Source: Lentisphaerae bacterium GWF2_45_14
GTDB taxonomy: Bacteria; Verrucomicrobiota; Lentisphaeria; Victivallales; GWF2-45-14
Assembly: GCA_001804785.1 (NCBI GenBank)
Contig: MHBG01000073.1
Coordinates: 1-64,000 of the forward strand
Direction: 5' to 3'
Length of the DNA stretch: 64,000 nt
Position numbers and translations under genes: made by a program. Positions 51,271-61,052 of this stretch are shown here, one piece after another. The notes below the pieces were generated by a model. The model did no database searches. It had not been told where the DNA came from and saw only the letters and a list, made by a program, of their open reading frames with translations. Positions within the stretch are counted from its first letter, which is position 1. Every line of letters starts with the position of its first letter.

Positions 51271-52662
51271 TCATTTTAGCAGATGTATATTGGCGATTGT
51301 TATTCCGCTGAACATGGCGCCTGTGATACCCAGAAAGCCTTGATCGGTTCCGCAGATGTAGAGATTGTCGATATATGTTCTGCCATCCCTGATTTTGAAA
51401 GGCGTGCCGTATATGGCGCCGTTGATGTGTCCGGAGAATCTGAAGTAAGTTCTTGGCGTGGCCGTATCTATCATCAGTGCATTTTCTTCGATATTGTCGA
51501 TTCCGGTTACTTCGCTGGTTTTCTTAAGTATCATCGATGACGCGGCGGCCTTCATCTGTTTATAGTTGCTGTCTGGCGTATTAATCCAGTAATCGCAGTT
51601 TGCGAGGGTCGATGCCCGGATGGAGTAACCCGGTGTCTGGTCACCTGCCTTAAACTTGAAGTTCATCGGAAAGCATATTATTCCGCTGTCGAGCGAGGTA
51701 AGAGTTTCGGGCTTATTGAATTTAAACTCTTCCGTCGAATTAAAGAACAGTATGGTTTCCTTGTGCTCGGGAGCGATGTCTTTTTCCATCACGGCGATTG
51801 TCTCTATGAAGGATATCTCGCCGGGCGGCACGCTTTCGTCGAAGGCGGGCTTCTGGTCACAGAGGTAGACTGTTTCCAGGTAGCCGGCCGATGAGAGTAC
51901 GTTTTTACATTCGAGAAATTCGCCCTTTGCTGTGACGACTCCTGACGCGACGCCGTCTTTTGACACGATCTTTCTCACGGGGGTATTGAGTTTTATTTCG
52001 CCGCCGGACTCGGTGAAGCGCTCTTTTAGGAGTTTGAGAATCAATCTTATACCTTGTCCTGCAGGGCGCGAGAGGCCCTCCTTGAAAATACTTTTATAAA
52101 GGAGTGCGAACATTGAAAAATCCATGTCGTCGGCGCTCGCGCTTCCGTAATACATCATCGGGCAGAGGAGCATGTTTCTGAGTAGTTCGTCGTTTATGTG
52201 CTCATCGAGAACGAGACGGGAGGACATGTATCTGTTTGAGAGGTCAAGTTCGTTGAAGCCCGTTATCATAGCGTCTAGCTTTTTGAATGAATCAATCTCG
52301 TCCGGGAAATTGTCCGCGACCGAATTTTCGAATTCGGAAAAGTTGTTTGAAAAACGCAGCGTCTTTTCCGGGAACTGGACCAGCGAGTGATTCTGTTCTC
52401 TCAGCTCAAGAGCCTCGTAGGGTATCCTTAATTGGCGCAGAAGCTTGCAGAGTGTTGACGAGCGGGAGTCGCCTTTTGCGAAATTCGTCATCGCATGAAG
52501 GCCTGTTTCCATTTCGAACGACTTCATGTTGTAATATGAATTAAGGCCTCCGGGCCTGTCGTGCTGTTCGCAGATGCAGACTTTTTTCCCGAAATGCGCC
52601 ATTCTTATTCCTGCTGCAAGTCCGGAAAGGCCGGCCCCGATTATAATACAGTCATAAAGCAT
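51271..52662 (-). CDS. FAD-dependent oxidoreductase, CrtI/CrtISO-like
   Basis: A 463-residue flavoprotein. The dinucleotide-binding fold begins at once: CIIIGAGLSGLAAGIRMAHFGKKVCICEQHDRPGGLNS, a phytoene-desaturase/carotenoid-isomerase type opening. The C-terminus has the FAD motif YICGTDQGFLGITGAMFSGITIAN. Family members include carotene desaturases, isomerases and all-trans-retinol saturases. No carotenoid genes are near, so the substrate is open. ATG at 52662 with AGGGGAG upstream is preferred to a start nine codons earlier. It follows the YihY-like gene by 19 bases. Confidence 0.8.
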   Translation of the reverse strand: MLYDCIIIGAGLSGLAAGIRMAHFGKKVCICEQHDRPGGLNSYYNMKSFEMETGLHAMTNFAKGDSRSSTLCKLLRQLRIPYEALELREQNHSLVQFPEKTLRFSNNFSEFENSVADNFPDEIDSFKKLDAMITGFNELDLSNRYMSSRLVLDEHINDELLRNMLLCPMMYYGSASADDMDFSMFALLYKSIFKEGLSRPAGQGIRLILKLLKERFTESGGEIKLNTPVRKIVSKDGVASGVVTAKGEFLECKNVLSSAGYLETVYLCDQKPAFDESVPPGEISFIETIAVMEKDIAPEHKETILFFNSTEEFKFNKPETLTSLDSGIICFPMNFKFKAGDQTPGYSIRASTLANCDYWINTPDSNYKQMKAAASSMILKKTSEVTGIDNIEENALMIDTATPRTYFRFSGHINGAIYGTPFKIRDGRTYIDNLYICGTDQGFLGITGAMFSGITIANIHLLK

Positions 52663-52681
52663 ATAAAAAACTCCCCTTTGG

Positions 52682-54013
52682 TCAGGCAATATCTTTTAAA
52701 AGTACATTCGCCGGAGATTTTTCGAGTTCTTCCCTGAAGCGGGAAAAAGTATCCACTATATTTTTAAACGATTCGTCCTCCCTTGTCGGCAGCCGGCCTA
52801 ACTCGCCGGAGTCCATAGCATCAAGAACCCTTACTATGGAGAACTTGTCAATGTCGAGTGCCGGCTGGTAACCGGATGCGGTATCATCTGGGAAAACGAC
52901 CTCGGAAAGTACCCCGCCTTTCACAAGCGTAAAAAGCAGTTCTCTTACAAGCCTGATAGGAATATCGAGAGCGTCAACGATTTCCATATCGGACGGTGCC
53001 CGCTTGATTGCGCAGAATCGTTTGACGATATAGTGACATATTCTCAGGGCAATGAGTTTTTTGTATGACAAGCTGAGTCTCAAGCAGTCGGGTTCGTACT
53101 CAGTATTTTCGACATTCTGAACGGCGAAGGAAATTTCTGCTCCGAAGAGGACGATGAGCCAGCTCAGTCTCAACCATACAAGGAAGAGCGGAAGTGCCGA
53201 AAAGCTGCCGTAAATGGCATTGTAGCTGGAAAGTGCTATCTGTACGAAAACATAGAATTCCTGGAGGAACTGGTATGTCGACCCGGCGATTATTCCTGCC
53301 GTGAGTGCGGAGTAAAAGCGGACTTTTGTATTGGGCATAAAGGAGTATATAAATGTAAAGAGCACCCATATAACTATAATGGGAAGCAGTCTCACCGTGT
53401 AAACGATAACGGGGCCGAGAAGTTCCTGATAAGCGAGCATTCCGCCAATGCTTTTGAGCTGCGCAGAGACAAATACCGTCGCGCTGCTTGAGATTATTAT
53501 GAGTACCGGACATATAAGCGTCAGCGAGAGGTAATCGGTTATTTTTCTGCTGATGGAGCGGGATTTTTTAATGCCCCATATCGAGTTGAAGGATGATTCT
53601 ATATTTCCGAAGATCTGGATAACTGTCCAGAAGAGAAGTATCACGCCGAAGCCGGCGATTACCCCGCCTTTTGCGTTTTCGAGGAACGATTCGGCGAAGG
53701 CGACTATTCGGTTTAGTACCTCTTCCTGGCCGGCAAAGCGTTCGTAGAGAAGGATCTTGAGTTTTTCGTCATAACCGAAACCTTTTGCTATTCCGAAGAG
53801 CATGGCGCAGACTGGCACCAGAGAGAGCAGAGAGTAGAATGTGAGCGCTGAAGCCCACAACTCGCATTTGTCATTTATATAGCCTTTTACGGCCAGGATA
53901 AAGACCTTGAAGCATCTCAGGAACGTCGATTTATTTCTGGGCAGTGTCTTAAGCCTGATACGCCAGATGTCCTCGTAAATGAAATCTTTGATTTTTTTCA
54001 GAAATTTAAACAT
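52682..54013 (-). CDS. YihY/BrkB-family membrane protein
   Basis: A 443-residue inner-membrane protein of the UPF0761 (YihY/BrkB) family. Blocks are WASALTFYSLLSLVPVCAMLFGIAKGFG, SSFNSIWGIKKSRSISRKITDYL, YSFMPNTKVRFYSALTAGIIAGSTYQFLQEFYV, and SFSALPLFLVWLRLSWLIVLFGAEISFA. Six transmembrane segments are expected. The C-terminal 140 residues add a winged-helix-like domain (PSDMEIVDALDIPIRLVRELLFTLVKGG), as in many long members. Function in the family is unknown. ATG at 54013 is preferred to TTG at 54019. Confidence 0.85.
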   Translation of the reverse strand: MFKFLKKIKDFIYEDIWRIRLKTLPRNKSTFLRCFKVFILAVKGYINDKCELWASALTFYSLLSLVPVCAMLFGIAKGFGYDEKLKILLYERFAGQEEVLNRIVAFAESFLENAKGGVIAGFGVILLFWTVIQIFGNIESSFNSIWGIKKSRSISRKITDYLSLTLICPVLIIISSSATVFVSAQLKSIGGMLAYQELLGPVIVYTVRLLPIIVIWVLFTFIYSFMPNTKVRFYSALTAGIIAGSTYQFLQEFYVFVQIALSSYNAIYGSFSALPLFLVWLRLSWLIVLFGAEISFAVQNVENTEYEPDCLRLSLSYKKLIALRICHYIVKRFCAIKRAPSDMEIVDALDIPIRLVRELLFTLVKGGVLSEVVFPDDTASGYQPALDIDKFSIVRVLDAMDSGELGRLPTREDESFKNIVDTFSRFREELEKSPANVLLKDIA

Positions 54014-54072
54014 AAGCAATTTTCCCCCTGGAGTTAAAATAACATGGATGAACGATTTTTCCAGAACACTGC

Positions 54073-54756
54073 TTATTCTGTGACGATTTGGCCGTCGCGC
54101 AAAAATATTGTTCTGTCGGCGAGTTTTGCGATATTTTCGTTATGAGTTACCATTATGATCGTTGCCTTTGTCGAGGCTGAATGGATATCCTTGAATATCT
54201 TGAGGATTTCTTCGCCGGTAACCGAGTCCAGGTTCCCCGTCGGTTCGTCCGCAAGCACGAGTTCCGGTGAATTTATGAGCGCTCTCGCAATCGCCGCGCG
54301 CTGCTGTTCGCCTCCGGAAAGTTCGTTGGGTCTGTGTTTTAATCTGTGGGTAAGTCCTACGCGGGAAAGGAGTTCTGTTGCCTGTTCCTTAAGTTCGCGC
54401 CGCGCGCAGCTTTCGAGCATTCCTGGCAGCATTACGTTTTCGAGCACGTTCAGTTCCGGCAGCATGTGGTATGCCTGGAAGATGAACCCGACTTTGCGGC
54501 ACCTGAAGAAAACCTTCTGTCGTGAACTTAATTTAGAAAATCTGGTATTTTCATAAAAAATCTCGCCGCTGTCGTGTTTTTCAAGCGTCCCGAGCAGGTT
54601 GAGCAACGTCGTTTTTCCGCTTCCTGATGCGCCGAGCAGCGCGACCCACTCGCCTCTGGTTATTTCCAGATTGATGCCCTTCAACACATTTATGATGGTT
54701 TTGCCAAGGCGGTAGTCCTTGAACACGTTTTCTGTTTTAAGGAGTATTTCGCTCAT
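54073..54756 (-). CDS. lolD: Lipoprotein-releasing ABC transporter ATPase LolD
   Basis: A 227-residue ATPase: Walker A GASGSGKTT near residues 42-50, Q-loop FIFQAYHMLPELNVLENV, signature LSGGEQQRAAIARALINSPELVLADEPTGNLD, and the H-loop THNENIA. The QAYHMLPE / PTGNLD form is typical of LolD and MacB-type ATPases. It lies nine bases after the LolC/E permease gene, so the two form the complex that releases lipoproteins from the inner membrane toward the outer membrane. The window's many lipoproteins are its likely clients. Confidence 0.88.
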   Translation of the reverse strand: MSEILLKTENVFKDYRLGKTIINVLKGINLEITRGEWVALLGASGSGKTTLLNLLGTLEKHDSGEIFYENTRFSKLSSRQKVFFRCRKVGFIFQAYHMLPELNVLENVMLPGMLESCARRELKEQATELLSRVGLTHRLKHRPNELSGGEQQRAAIARALINSPELVLADEPTGNLDSVTGEEILKIFKDIHSASTKATIIMVTHNENIAKLADRTIFLRDGQIVTE

Positions 54757-54765
54757 AGTTTCTTC

Positions 54766-56046
54766 CTATTCGTATCTCAGTGAGCGTGCGGGGTCAAGTA
54801 TCGCCGCCCGCCATGCCGGGATCAACGCCCCGAAAGTGCAGAGGATTATGGAGACGACCGCTATCCATGCGACGTCTCCGGCGACTATGTGCGCGGGCAG
54901 TTCGTTGAAGAAGTAAAACTCCTTCGGGAAAAGCTCCATGCCCGTATTACGTGATACGAACCTCATGAGGTCGTTCCTGAAATGAATCACGAGGAAACCC
55001 ATAATCGTTCCCGAGAACGTTCCAATTACGCCGACTAGGAAGCCTTGAAGAACAAATATCCGCATGACTCCCCCTGATGTCGCGCCTAATGCCTTCAGGA
55101 GGCCGACTTCGCGTGTCTTCTGGATTACCACCGTGATGAGGGTATTGGCGATGCTGAACGCAGCCACTATCACTATAAATATAAGGAGGAAGAACATCAT
55201 GTTTTTCTCGACGGAGAGTACTCCGAGCAGTTTCTGGTTGATATCCGCCCATGATCTCACGTACATATCAGGGAGTTTTCCGGCGAGCTCCTTTATTTCA
55301 TTGCTCATATTGAACGGGTCTTTAACCCATCCGTAGATCATTGTGCATGCGCCCCAGGGAAGTCCCACGATATCATCGGCGTCGTCGAGATTCATGAAGA
55401 TAATCATCTTGTCGAAATCATATTTGTCGAAAGAGTAAATTCCTTTTACCGTAAATTCATCGGGCAGATAAACTTCGGACGCTTTTTTTACGTCTATTCC
55501 GCCGCCTTTTTTGACGTTCACCATTTTTGAGAGTTTGTTCGGAGAGTGGAGCAGTATCTTGTCGCCGACTGATACGTCAAGTTGCTTCGCCGTGACCTGG
55601 CTTATAAGAACCTCGCCCTTTTCGAGAGAGTATTCGCCGTACTTCATTGTGTCTTTCAGATTTATTCTGCCCGTATTGGCCGGGTCTATTCCGATAATCG
55701 CTTTCGGGAAAAAACTGTCTTTGCTCTGCGCAAGAACCTGTGAATATACGACTGGCGCGCCCTCGATTCCGCATTCTTTCATCTTTTTTATTGCGGCTGA
55801 AGGATTTTTTATGGCTCCGGATGGGTTTTGGTAATTTACGTATGAGTGAATCTGAAGGTGCGCGGTCGTCTCAAGAATTTTTTCTTTCATGAGGTCTGTG
55901 AAGCCGGTCATCACGGAAAGGACGATTATCAGTACCGCCACTCCGAGGGAGACACCGACAATGGAAATACAGGTTATGACCGAGATCGCGTTGCGCTTCG
56001 GTCTTAAATAACGCCATGCAAGAAATAGTTCGCTTCTGATATTCAT
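54766..56046 (-). CDS. lolC: Lipoprotein-releasing ABC transporter permease LolC/LolE
   Basis: A 426-residue permease. N-terminal SELFLAWRYLRPKRNAISVITCISIVGVSLGVAVLIIVLSVMTGFTDLMKEKIL is characteristic of LolC/LolE, followed by a periplasmic MacB-like core (residues about 50-270) and three further transmembrane helices (about 285-420). Only one permease gene is present, so it may act as a homodimer (LolF-like arrangement). AAAGG precedes the ATG at 56046. Confidence 0.87.
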   Translation of the reverse strand: MNIRSELFLAWRYLRPKRNAISVITCISIVGVSLGVAVLIIVLSVMTGFTDLMKEKILETTAHLQIHSYVNYQNPSGAIKNPSAAIKKMKECGIEGAPVVYSQVLAQSKDSFFPKAIIGIDPANTGRINLKDTMKYGEYSLEKGEVLISQVTAKQLDVSVGDKILLHSPNKLSKMVNVKKGGGIDVKKASEVYLPDEFTVKGIYSFDKYDFDKMIIFMNLDDADDIVGLPWGACTMIYGWVKDPFNMSNEIKELAGKLPDMYVRSWADINQKLLGVLSVEKNMMFFLLIFIVIVAAFSIANTLITVVIQKTREVGLLKALGATSGGVMRIFVLQGFLVGVIGTFSGTIMGFLVIHFRNDLMRFVSRNTGMELFPKEFYFFNELPAHIVAGDVAWIAVVSIILCTFGALIPAWRAAILDPARSLRYE

Positions 56047-56132
56047 AGAGCCTTTAAATAAACATAAAAGGGTATATTATTCAAACTGAATTCACAAATA
56101 TTTTTAATTAGAGCATTTGCGGCGTATATTTC

Positions 56133-58349
56133 ATGATGAACAAAAAAAACGACAGTCTTCCAGAACTTCTCGCTCCAGCCGGTGATCTCGCTTGCGGGAT
56201 AAGCGCTTTTGAAAACGGGGCGGATGCTGTTTATGCAGGTACCGGGAGTTTCAATGCCCGCCAGCGCGCGGAAAATTTCAGCACTGATGATATGTCGCGC
56301 CTTATTGCGTTCGCGCATAAAAGAGAGAAAAAGGTTTATATTACCCTTAACACGCTTGTGAAAGAAACTGAGATACCCGAAGTCTTCAACATCCTGCGGG
56401 AATTGGCCGTGCTCGGTCCGGATGCCGTAATCGTGCAGGATGTCGGGATTGTCAGGATGATTCGCGAATATTTCCCCTCGCTCACGATACATGCTTCGAC
56501 ACAGATGGGGATACATAATAGTCGGGGTATCGCATTTGCACGCAAACTCGGCATAAAGAGAGTCATCCTCGAACGCCAGATTATGCTTGAGGAGCTCAAG
56601 CTTATCGCCGCTAAATCGGCAGGCGTGGAACTTGAGATCTTTGTCTTCGGTGCGCTCTGCTGCTGCCTCTCCGGCTCATGTCTTTTTTCATCGTGGATGG
56701 GAGGCGCAAGCGGCAATCGCGGACTCTGCAAGCAGCCCTGCCGCAGAAACTACAGGTCAGTGAAGGAAGGAGACGGATTTTTCTTTTCGACTTCCGACCT
56801 CTCAGCCTCCCGAATGATAGATGAACTTGTCGGGCTTGGTATAAAATCTTTCAAGATAGAAGGGCGCCTCAGAAAAGCCGATTATGTGAGGGACACCGTA
56901 AGGGCTTTTAGAATATTGCTTGACTCCCCAGGCTCCTCTGATGCCGAGGTTAAGAGACTCCTTTCTTCATCGCATCACAGAATGCTTTCGGATGGTTTCC
57001 TCTCAGCGTCCTCGATGAGAAACCTTATATTGAAAGACAAAATCGGAGTTTCAGGCTCATTTTGCGGTAGAGCGCTCAGGCATGTTTCCGGCGGCTTCCT
57101 CGCGAAGATATCGTCGAAAATCCACCTCGGCGATAAAATAAGGATTCAGCCGGACTCGGGTGATGAAGGTCTGCTTTTGACAGTTAAGCATATTGACGTA
57201 AATGGCGAATCCGTCAAAAAGGCCCTTGCCGGGACCATGTGCGTGCTAAAGACAGATAAAGATATTCCCCCTGGAGATATATACAAAACAGGTCAGGAGG
57301 ATTCCGCAGGCTCCGTCAATCCGGAAAAGTTCCCGCTTGTCAAAGCCGCGCTTTCTCTTGATGTGGCTCTTTCCGATAAGGGGATTGCCGTAGAAGTAAA
57401 AAATACCTTCCTCAAGTGGGGGAAAGATTTCAGCCCGCCGAAAGCAGAGAAGCATCCGGTCTCCGTCGAAAAATTAAAGGAGGAATTTGCAACGGCGCTC
57501 TCTGATTCCTTCGAAGTTGTTAATATATCGGCATCATCCGCCGACAATTACTTTATCGCCTCTTCCGAACTTAGAAGCATCCGCCGTGAGTTCTGGGAAT
57601 ATCTTCACAAAAATCTCGATCCCAAGACCGTTGCCGCCGGAGTCCTCGCTCCTTCTGATAAATTTATGGACGACTATCTGAGGGATACAGCGATGTCCGT
57701 AAATATTTATCCTAAGGTAACGGCTGTCTTCGGGACTGAAGTTAAAGAATCAGGCCTAATAGCAAGGAGTATTTTTGAAGTCATATCCGGCGCAGCCGCC
57801 GATGAAATAATCCTTCCCGCCTTCTGCCCTGAAAAGGAGTTGGGAACGCTTCAAAAGATGATTGAAAAATGTGTCAAAAACGGCGCCCGGGTTTTTCGCG
57901 CAACATCTTTTTACGCACTGGAGCTCCTCGGGACTTTCAAGGATATAACAATAAAGACATCTTTCCCGATGCCTGTATGTAATTCTCTGGCGGTCAGTGA
58001 GTTGATGGATTTTGGAGCGGCGGGCGTTCAAGCCTGGGTGGAGCTTGAGAAGCCTGTGCTTGAAAAGCTTATTTCGCGCTCCGCGTTGCCTGTAGAGATC
58101 TATTGCCGTGGACGGATGGAACTTCTTTCGACCCGTGCCCGCATTCCGGTGGATGGTGAAATTTTCGATTCCCGTGGGAATAGATTTATCGTGAGCGCCA
58201 CAGACAATTACGGATTGACGCATCTATACTCCGACAGGATCTTTTCTGTCTCCCCATTATCCGGCGCCAGCGAATTTTACGATCTTCGTCATTCTTCAGG
58301 GGCGGATGACCGCCCCTCGGATTTTAACTTCAAGTCTGAATTGAAGTAA
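56133..58349 (+). CDS. U32 peptidase-family protein (RlhA/YdcP-like)
   Basis: A 738-residue U32 protein. The opening PELLAPAGDLACGISAFENGADAVYAG and the IHASTQMGIHNSRGIAFARKLGIKRVILERQ block, with the Cys-rich GALCCCLSGSCLFSSWMGGASGNRGLCKQPCR segment (iron-sulfur ligands), are diagnostic. A long C-terminal part with a DUF3656-like middle follows. In E. coli the long member RlhA makes 5-hydroxycytidine at C2501 of 23S rRNA. Interestingly rlmN (A2503) is in the same window but not linked. ATG at 56133. A hairpin sits in its last codons. Confidence 0.85.
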   Translation: MMNKKNDSLPELLAPAGDLACGISAFENGADAVYAGTGSFNARQRAENFSTDDMSRLIAFAHKREKKVYITLNTLVKETEIPEVFNILRELAVLGPDAVIVQDVGIVRMIREYFPSLTIHASTQMGIHNSRGIAFARKLGIKRVILERQIMLEELKLIAAKSAGVELEIFVFGALCCCLSGSCLFSSWMGGASGNRGLCKQPCRRNYRSVKEGDGFFFSTSDLSASRMIDELVGLGIKSFKIEGRLRKADYVRDTVRAFRILLDSPGSSDAEVKRLLSSSHHRMLSDGFLSASSMRNLILKDKIGVSGSFCGRALRHVSGGFLAKISSKIHLGDKIRIQPDSGDEGLLLTVKHIDVNGESVKKALAGTMCVLKTDKDIPPGDIYKTGQEDSAGSVNPEKFPLVKAALSLDVALSDKGIAVEVKNTFLKWGKDFSPPKAEKHPVSVEKLKEEFATALSDSFEVVNISASSADNYFIASSELRSIRREFWEYLHKNLDPKTVAAGVLAPSDKFMDDYLRDTAMSVNIYPKVTAVFGTEVKESGLIARSIFEVISGAAADEIILPAFCPEKELGTLQKMIEKCVKNGARVFRATSFYALELLGTFKDITIKTSFPMPVCNSLAVSELMDFGAAGVQAWVELEKPVLEKLISRSALPVEIYCRGRMELLSTRARIPVDGEIFDSRGNRFIVSATDNYGLTHLYSDRIFSVSPLSGASEFYDLRHSSGADDRPSDFNFKSELK
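58298..58317. terminator. Hairpin in the last codons of the U32 gene
   Basis: AGGGGCGG (58298-58305) pairs perfectly with CCGCCCCT (58310-58317) with an ATGA loop, followed by CGGATTTT. It lies inside the coding sequence, 32 bases before the stop and 70 bases past the convergent ATPase stop. It may end transcription on either strand. Confidence 0.35.
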
Positions 58350-58386
58350 ATCATTTCTGCTCTTCTGATGAAAATCCCTGCAAAAT

Positions 58387-60945
58387 TCAGCTGTTTATCT
58401 TTTGGCGCCTGCCAAAGCGGATTCCTTTATGGTCGAAGAGATCATAGGCCATAAGCTTTACCCTGTCGGTTATGAGCATTTGGAAGGATGCGTAAATCCA
58501 GACAAAGAGAACGTACCAGCCTATGGGCGCCATCATAAAGCCGAACGCGCATATAAGCGAAACGATGACCTTTGAAATAAGTGAAGACAAGAGAATCCCT
58601 TTGCCGGGAGCAATTGACCACATGGGCCCTTTTGACCTGGAAAGAAAAACTGTCATGTTCCCCGCTATCGCAAGCTCGGCAAAAACAAGTGTCTGTACCT
58701 GCGGGAAGCTCAAAGAACCGAACGTGCCGACCATCCAGTTCCTCATATGAACAATGTATTCCGTGACTAAGTCGCCTCTGTAAAGGCTGGGGGCCTTATA
58801 GTCGGCATTAAGCCAGTGGAGCCCGATATAGAAAATAAGGAATGTGAAAATAACATTCGTCAGTCCCAGAACTGTTCCGATTCCAATGACTTTCCGCATT
58901 TCCCATTGTTCCGGCTTGTTTCCAAATTTGGCATTGTCGTAGGCTATCGCCATTATAGGGAAGTCGTTGAATACGGCAAGCATCACGATCATTATCGCAG
59001 TTACCGGATATTCCCTGAAGATTAATATGGCAAGCACCGTAAAGAAGAGGACGTCCTGCGTTTCGGATATTCTGTAGATAGCGTAGCTCTGCATACGCTG
59101 GAATATCTTGCGGCTTTCCTTAATCGCGTCAACAATGACTGAAAGTCCGGGCCTTGTGAAGACGATGGATGCGGCGGATTTCGCGGCATCGGTGGCTCCC
59201 GCCACTGCAATCCCCGTGTCGGCCTTTTTCAATGCGGGGGCATCGTTTACCCCGTCCCCGGTCATACCGACTATATGATTGTGTTTTTGCAGGAGTTCCA
59301 CGATTTCATATTTGTGTTCGGGGAAGACCTGGCTGAAGCCGTCGGCGCTTTCCACAAGCTGAAGGGCTTTCCTGTCGGGCGCGTCGGAAAGTTCTTTGGC
59401 TGGGAATATGTTGGGGCCTATGTTTACCTGTTTTGCGATTTCCTTCGCGATAGCGCCGTGGTCGCCTGTTATCATCTTCACTTTTACGCCGAGTTCCTGT
59501 GCCGATTTGATAGTGGCCGCCGAATCTTCACGCGGGGGATCTTCGAGGCATATGAGCCCGACGAATACCCAGTCGCCAGCGGCATTCGTTTTCGCCACTC
59601 CCAGCGTCCTGTAGCCTTTTACTCCCGCCTCATCAACCATTTTGTTGACTTGTTCCGCGATAATATCCTTGTCTTTGCACAAATCAATAATTACCTGCGG
59701 CGCGCCTTTGGTAACTTTGAAAATTGCCGCATCGCTTCCACAGATTTCAGACTCGGTACGCTTTGAGACAGGGTCGAACGGTTTAAATTTATTTTCCTTG
59801 AACCCTGAAATTTGCTTCTTTAAATCCTCTCTGGCATTCAGTTTTTCAAGTATGGCGTCGTCAATCGGGTCATGATTTTCAGCTTTTGACGAAAGAGAGG
59901 AGTAAAGAATAATATCTTCTTCCTTGAAGTCACCTATAATCTTGAACCCTTTGACCGTTAAAACGTTTTGGGTTATTGTCCCCGTTTTATCGGAACAAAG
60001 TATGTCCATTCCTGCCATTTCCTCAATTGCAACAAGCTTGCTGACTATGGCTCCTTTTTTGGAGAGCATCAATGCGCCGGCAGCCATCGTCACGCTCAGA
60101 ACGGCGGGCATGGCCGACGGAATGGCCGCGACGGTAAGAACAAGCGAAAACTGAATCAGCTCCCAGAAGCTCTGATGCCTGAAAAGCCCCGCTACTACGA
60201 TAATACTTACAAGGACAAAGTTGAGAGCGATGAGGTAATCACCTATTTTCTCCACAGCCTTCTGGAAATGACTTTCCGTCTTTGCGTCTGAAACAAGCTT
60301 GGCTGTCCTGCCGAAGAACGTATTTGTCGCCGTCCCATAGACGAGGGCAAGCATTTCACCCTGCTTGGCAATCGAACCCGAATAGGCTATGTCCGATTCA
60401 TGTTTTTCGACGGGAAGCGATTCCCCCGTCAGCGCGGCCTCGTCGACGAGAAGATAATCCCCCTTGAGCAGTTTTATATCCGCAGGGATTATGTCGCCGA
60501 GCCTGACCCTGATAATATCTCCGGGAACAAGGAGCCGGGCTTCCATTTCAGCCCATTTCCCGTCGCGAAGCACTCGAGTTTTGCTAGCAAGCCGTTTTTT
60601 CAGGGCATCAATGGCGTTGCCTGCTTTATATTCCTGGAAAAACTCAATACAGGCATTCAATAGCAGAAGGAAAGCTATAATCGCGAAATCGTCCCAATGC
60701 TCTATGATAGCGCTTAGTATGGCTGCAATTTCAATCATCCAGGGAATAGGACCCCAGAAATTTCTGAAGAACTTTATGAGAAGACTTTCTTTTTTCTCCT
60801 CGAGTTCATTGAGCCCGTATTCATTCATCCGGCTTTCGGCTTCGGACTGCGTGAGTCCCGCCGCCATATCGGACGAAAGGTCCTTCAAAAGACTATCGAT
60901 TGCTTCCTTCTGCGCTTTATCCGTATCAATAAGAATTACCGACAT
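58387..60945 (-). CDS. P-type ATPase, probable proton pump (P3A)
   Basis: An 852-residue P-type ATPase. The phosphorylated Asp is in CSDKTGT (Asp 319); the actuator loop has LTGES at 172-176, and the hinge TGDGVNDAPALKKADTGIAV is present. Sequence around the actuator (GDIIPADIKLLKGDYLLVDEAALTGES) and the overall length match plasma-membrane H+-ATPases more closely than Ca2+ or heavy-metal pumps; no N-terminal metal-binding domain is seen. Ten transmembrane helices are expected. GGGGGATG precedes the ATG at 60945. It probably exports protons, but Mg2+-type pumps are an alternative. Confidence 0.85.
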   Translation of the reverse strand: MSVILIDTDKAQKEAIDSLLKDLSSDMAAGLTQSEAESRMNEYGLNELEEKKESLLIKFFRNFWGPIPWMIEIAAILSAIIEHWDDFAIIAFLLLLNACIEFFQEYKAGNAIDALKKRLASKTRVLRDGKWAEMEARLLVPGDIIRVRLGDIIPADIKLLKGDYLLVDEAALTGESLPVEKHESDIAYSGSIAKQGEMLALVYGTATNTFFGRTAKLVSDAKTESHFQKAVEKIGDYLIALNFVLVSIIVVAGLFRHQSFWELIQFSLVLTVAAIPSAMPAVLSVTMAAGALMLSKKGAIVSKLVAIEEMAGMDILCSDKTGTITQNVLTVKGFKIIGDFKEEDIILYSSLSSKAENHDPIDDAILEKLNAREDLKKQISGFKENKFKPFDPVSKRTESEICGSDAAIFKVTKGAPQVIIDLCKDKDIIAEQVNKMVDEAGVKGYRTLGVAKTNAAGDWVFVGLICLEDPPREDSAATIKSAQELGVKVKMITGDHGAIAKEIAKQVNIGPNIFPAKELSDAPDRKALQLVESADGFSQVFPEHKYEIVELLQKHNHIVGMTGDGVNDAPALKKADTGIAVAGATDAAKSAASIVFTRPGLSVIVDAIKESRKIFQRMQSYAIYRISETQDVLFFTVLAILIFREYPVTAIMIVMLAVFNDFPIMAIAYDNAKFGNKPEQWEMRKVIGIGTVLGLTNVIFTFLIFYIGLHWLNADYKAPSLYRGDLVTEYIVHMRNWMVGTFGSLSFPQVQTLVFAELAIAGNMTVFLSRSKGPMWSIAPGKGILLSSLISKVIVSLICAFGFMMAPIGWYVLFVWIYASFQMLITDRVKLMAYDLFDHKGIRFGRRQKINS

Positions 60946-61052
60946 TTTTCATCCCCCTGCTTAGGTTTCTCTATTCCTGGCAATCTTCGAATCTAGCCTT
61001 TTGTAAGGCTTTTTACAAGCATAGGGCTGAGAAGAACTGTGGCGGGAATGTT

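Noticed and set aside
56043-56516. 157-codon reverse ORF
   Set aside because: It lies opposite the start of the strongly supported U32 gene and has shadow-like composition.
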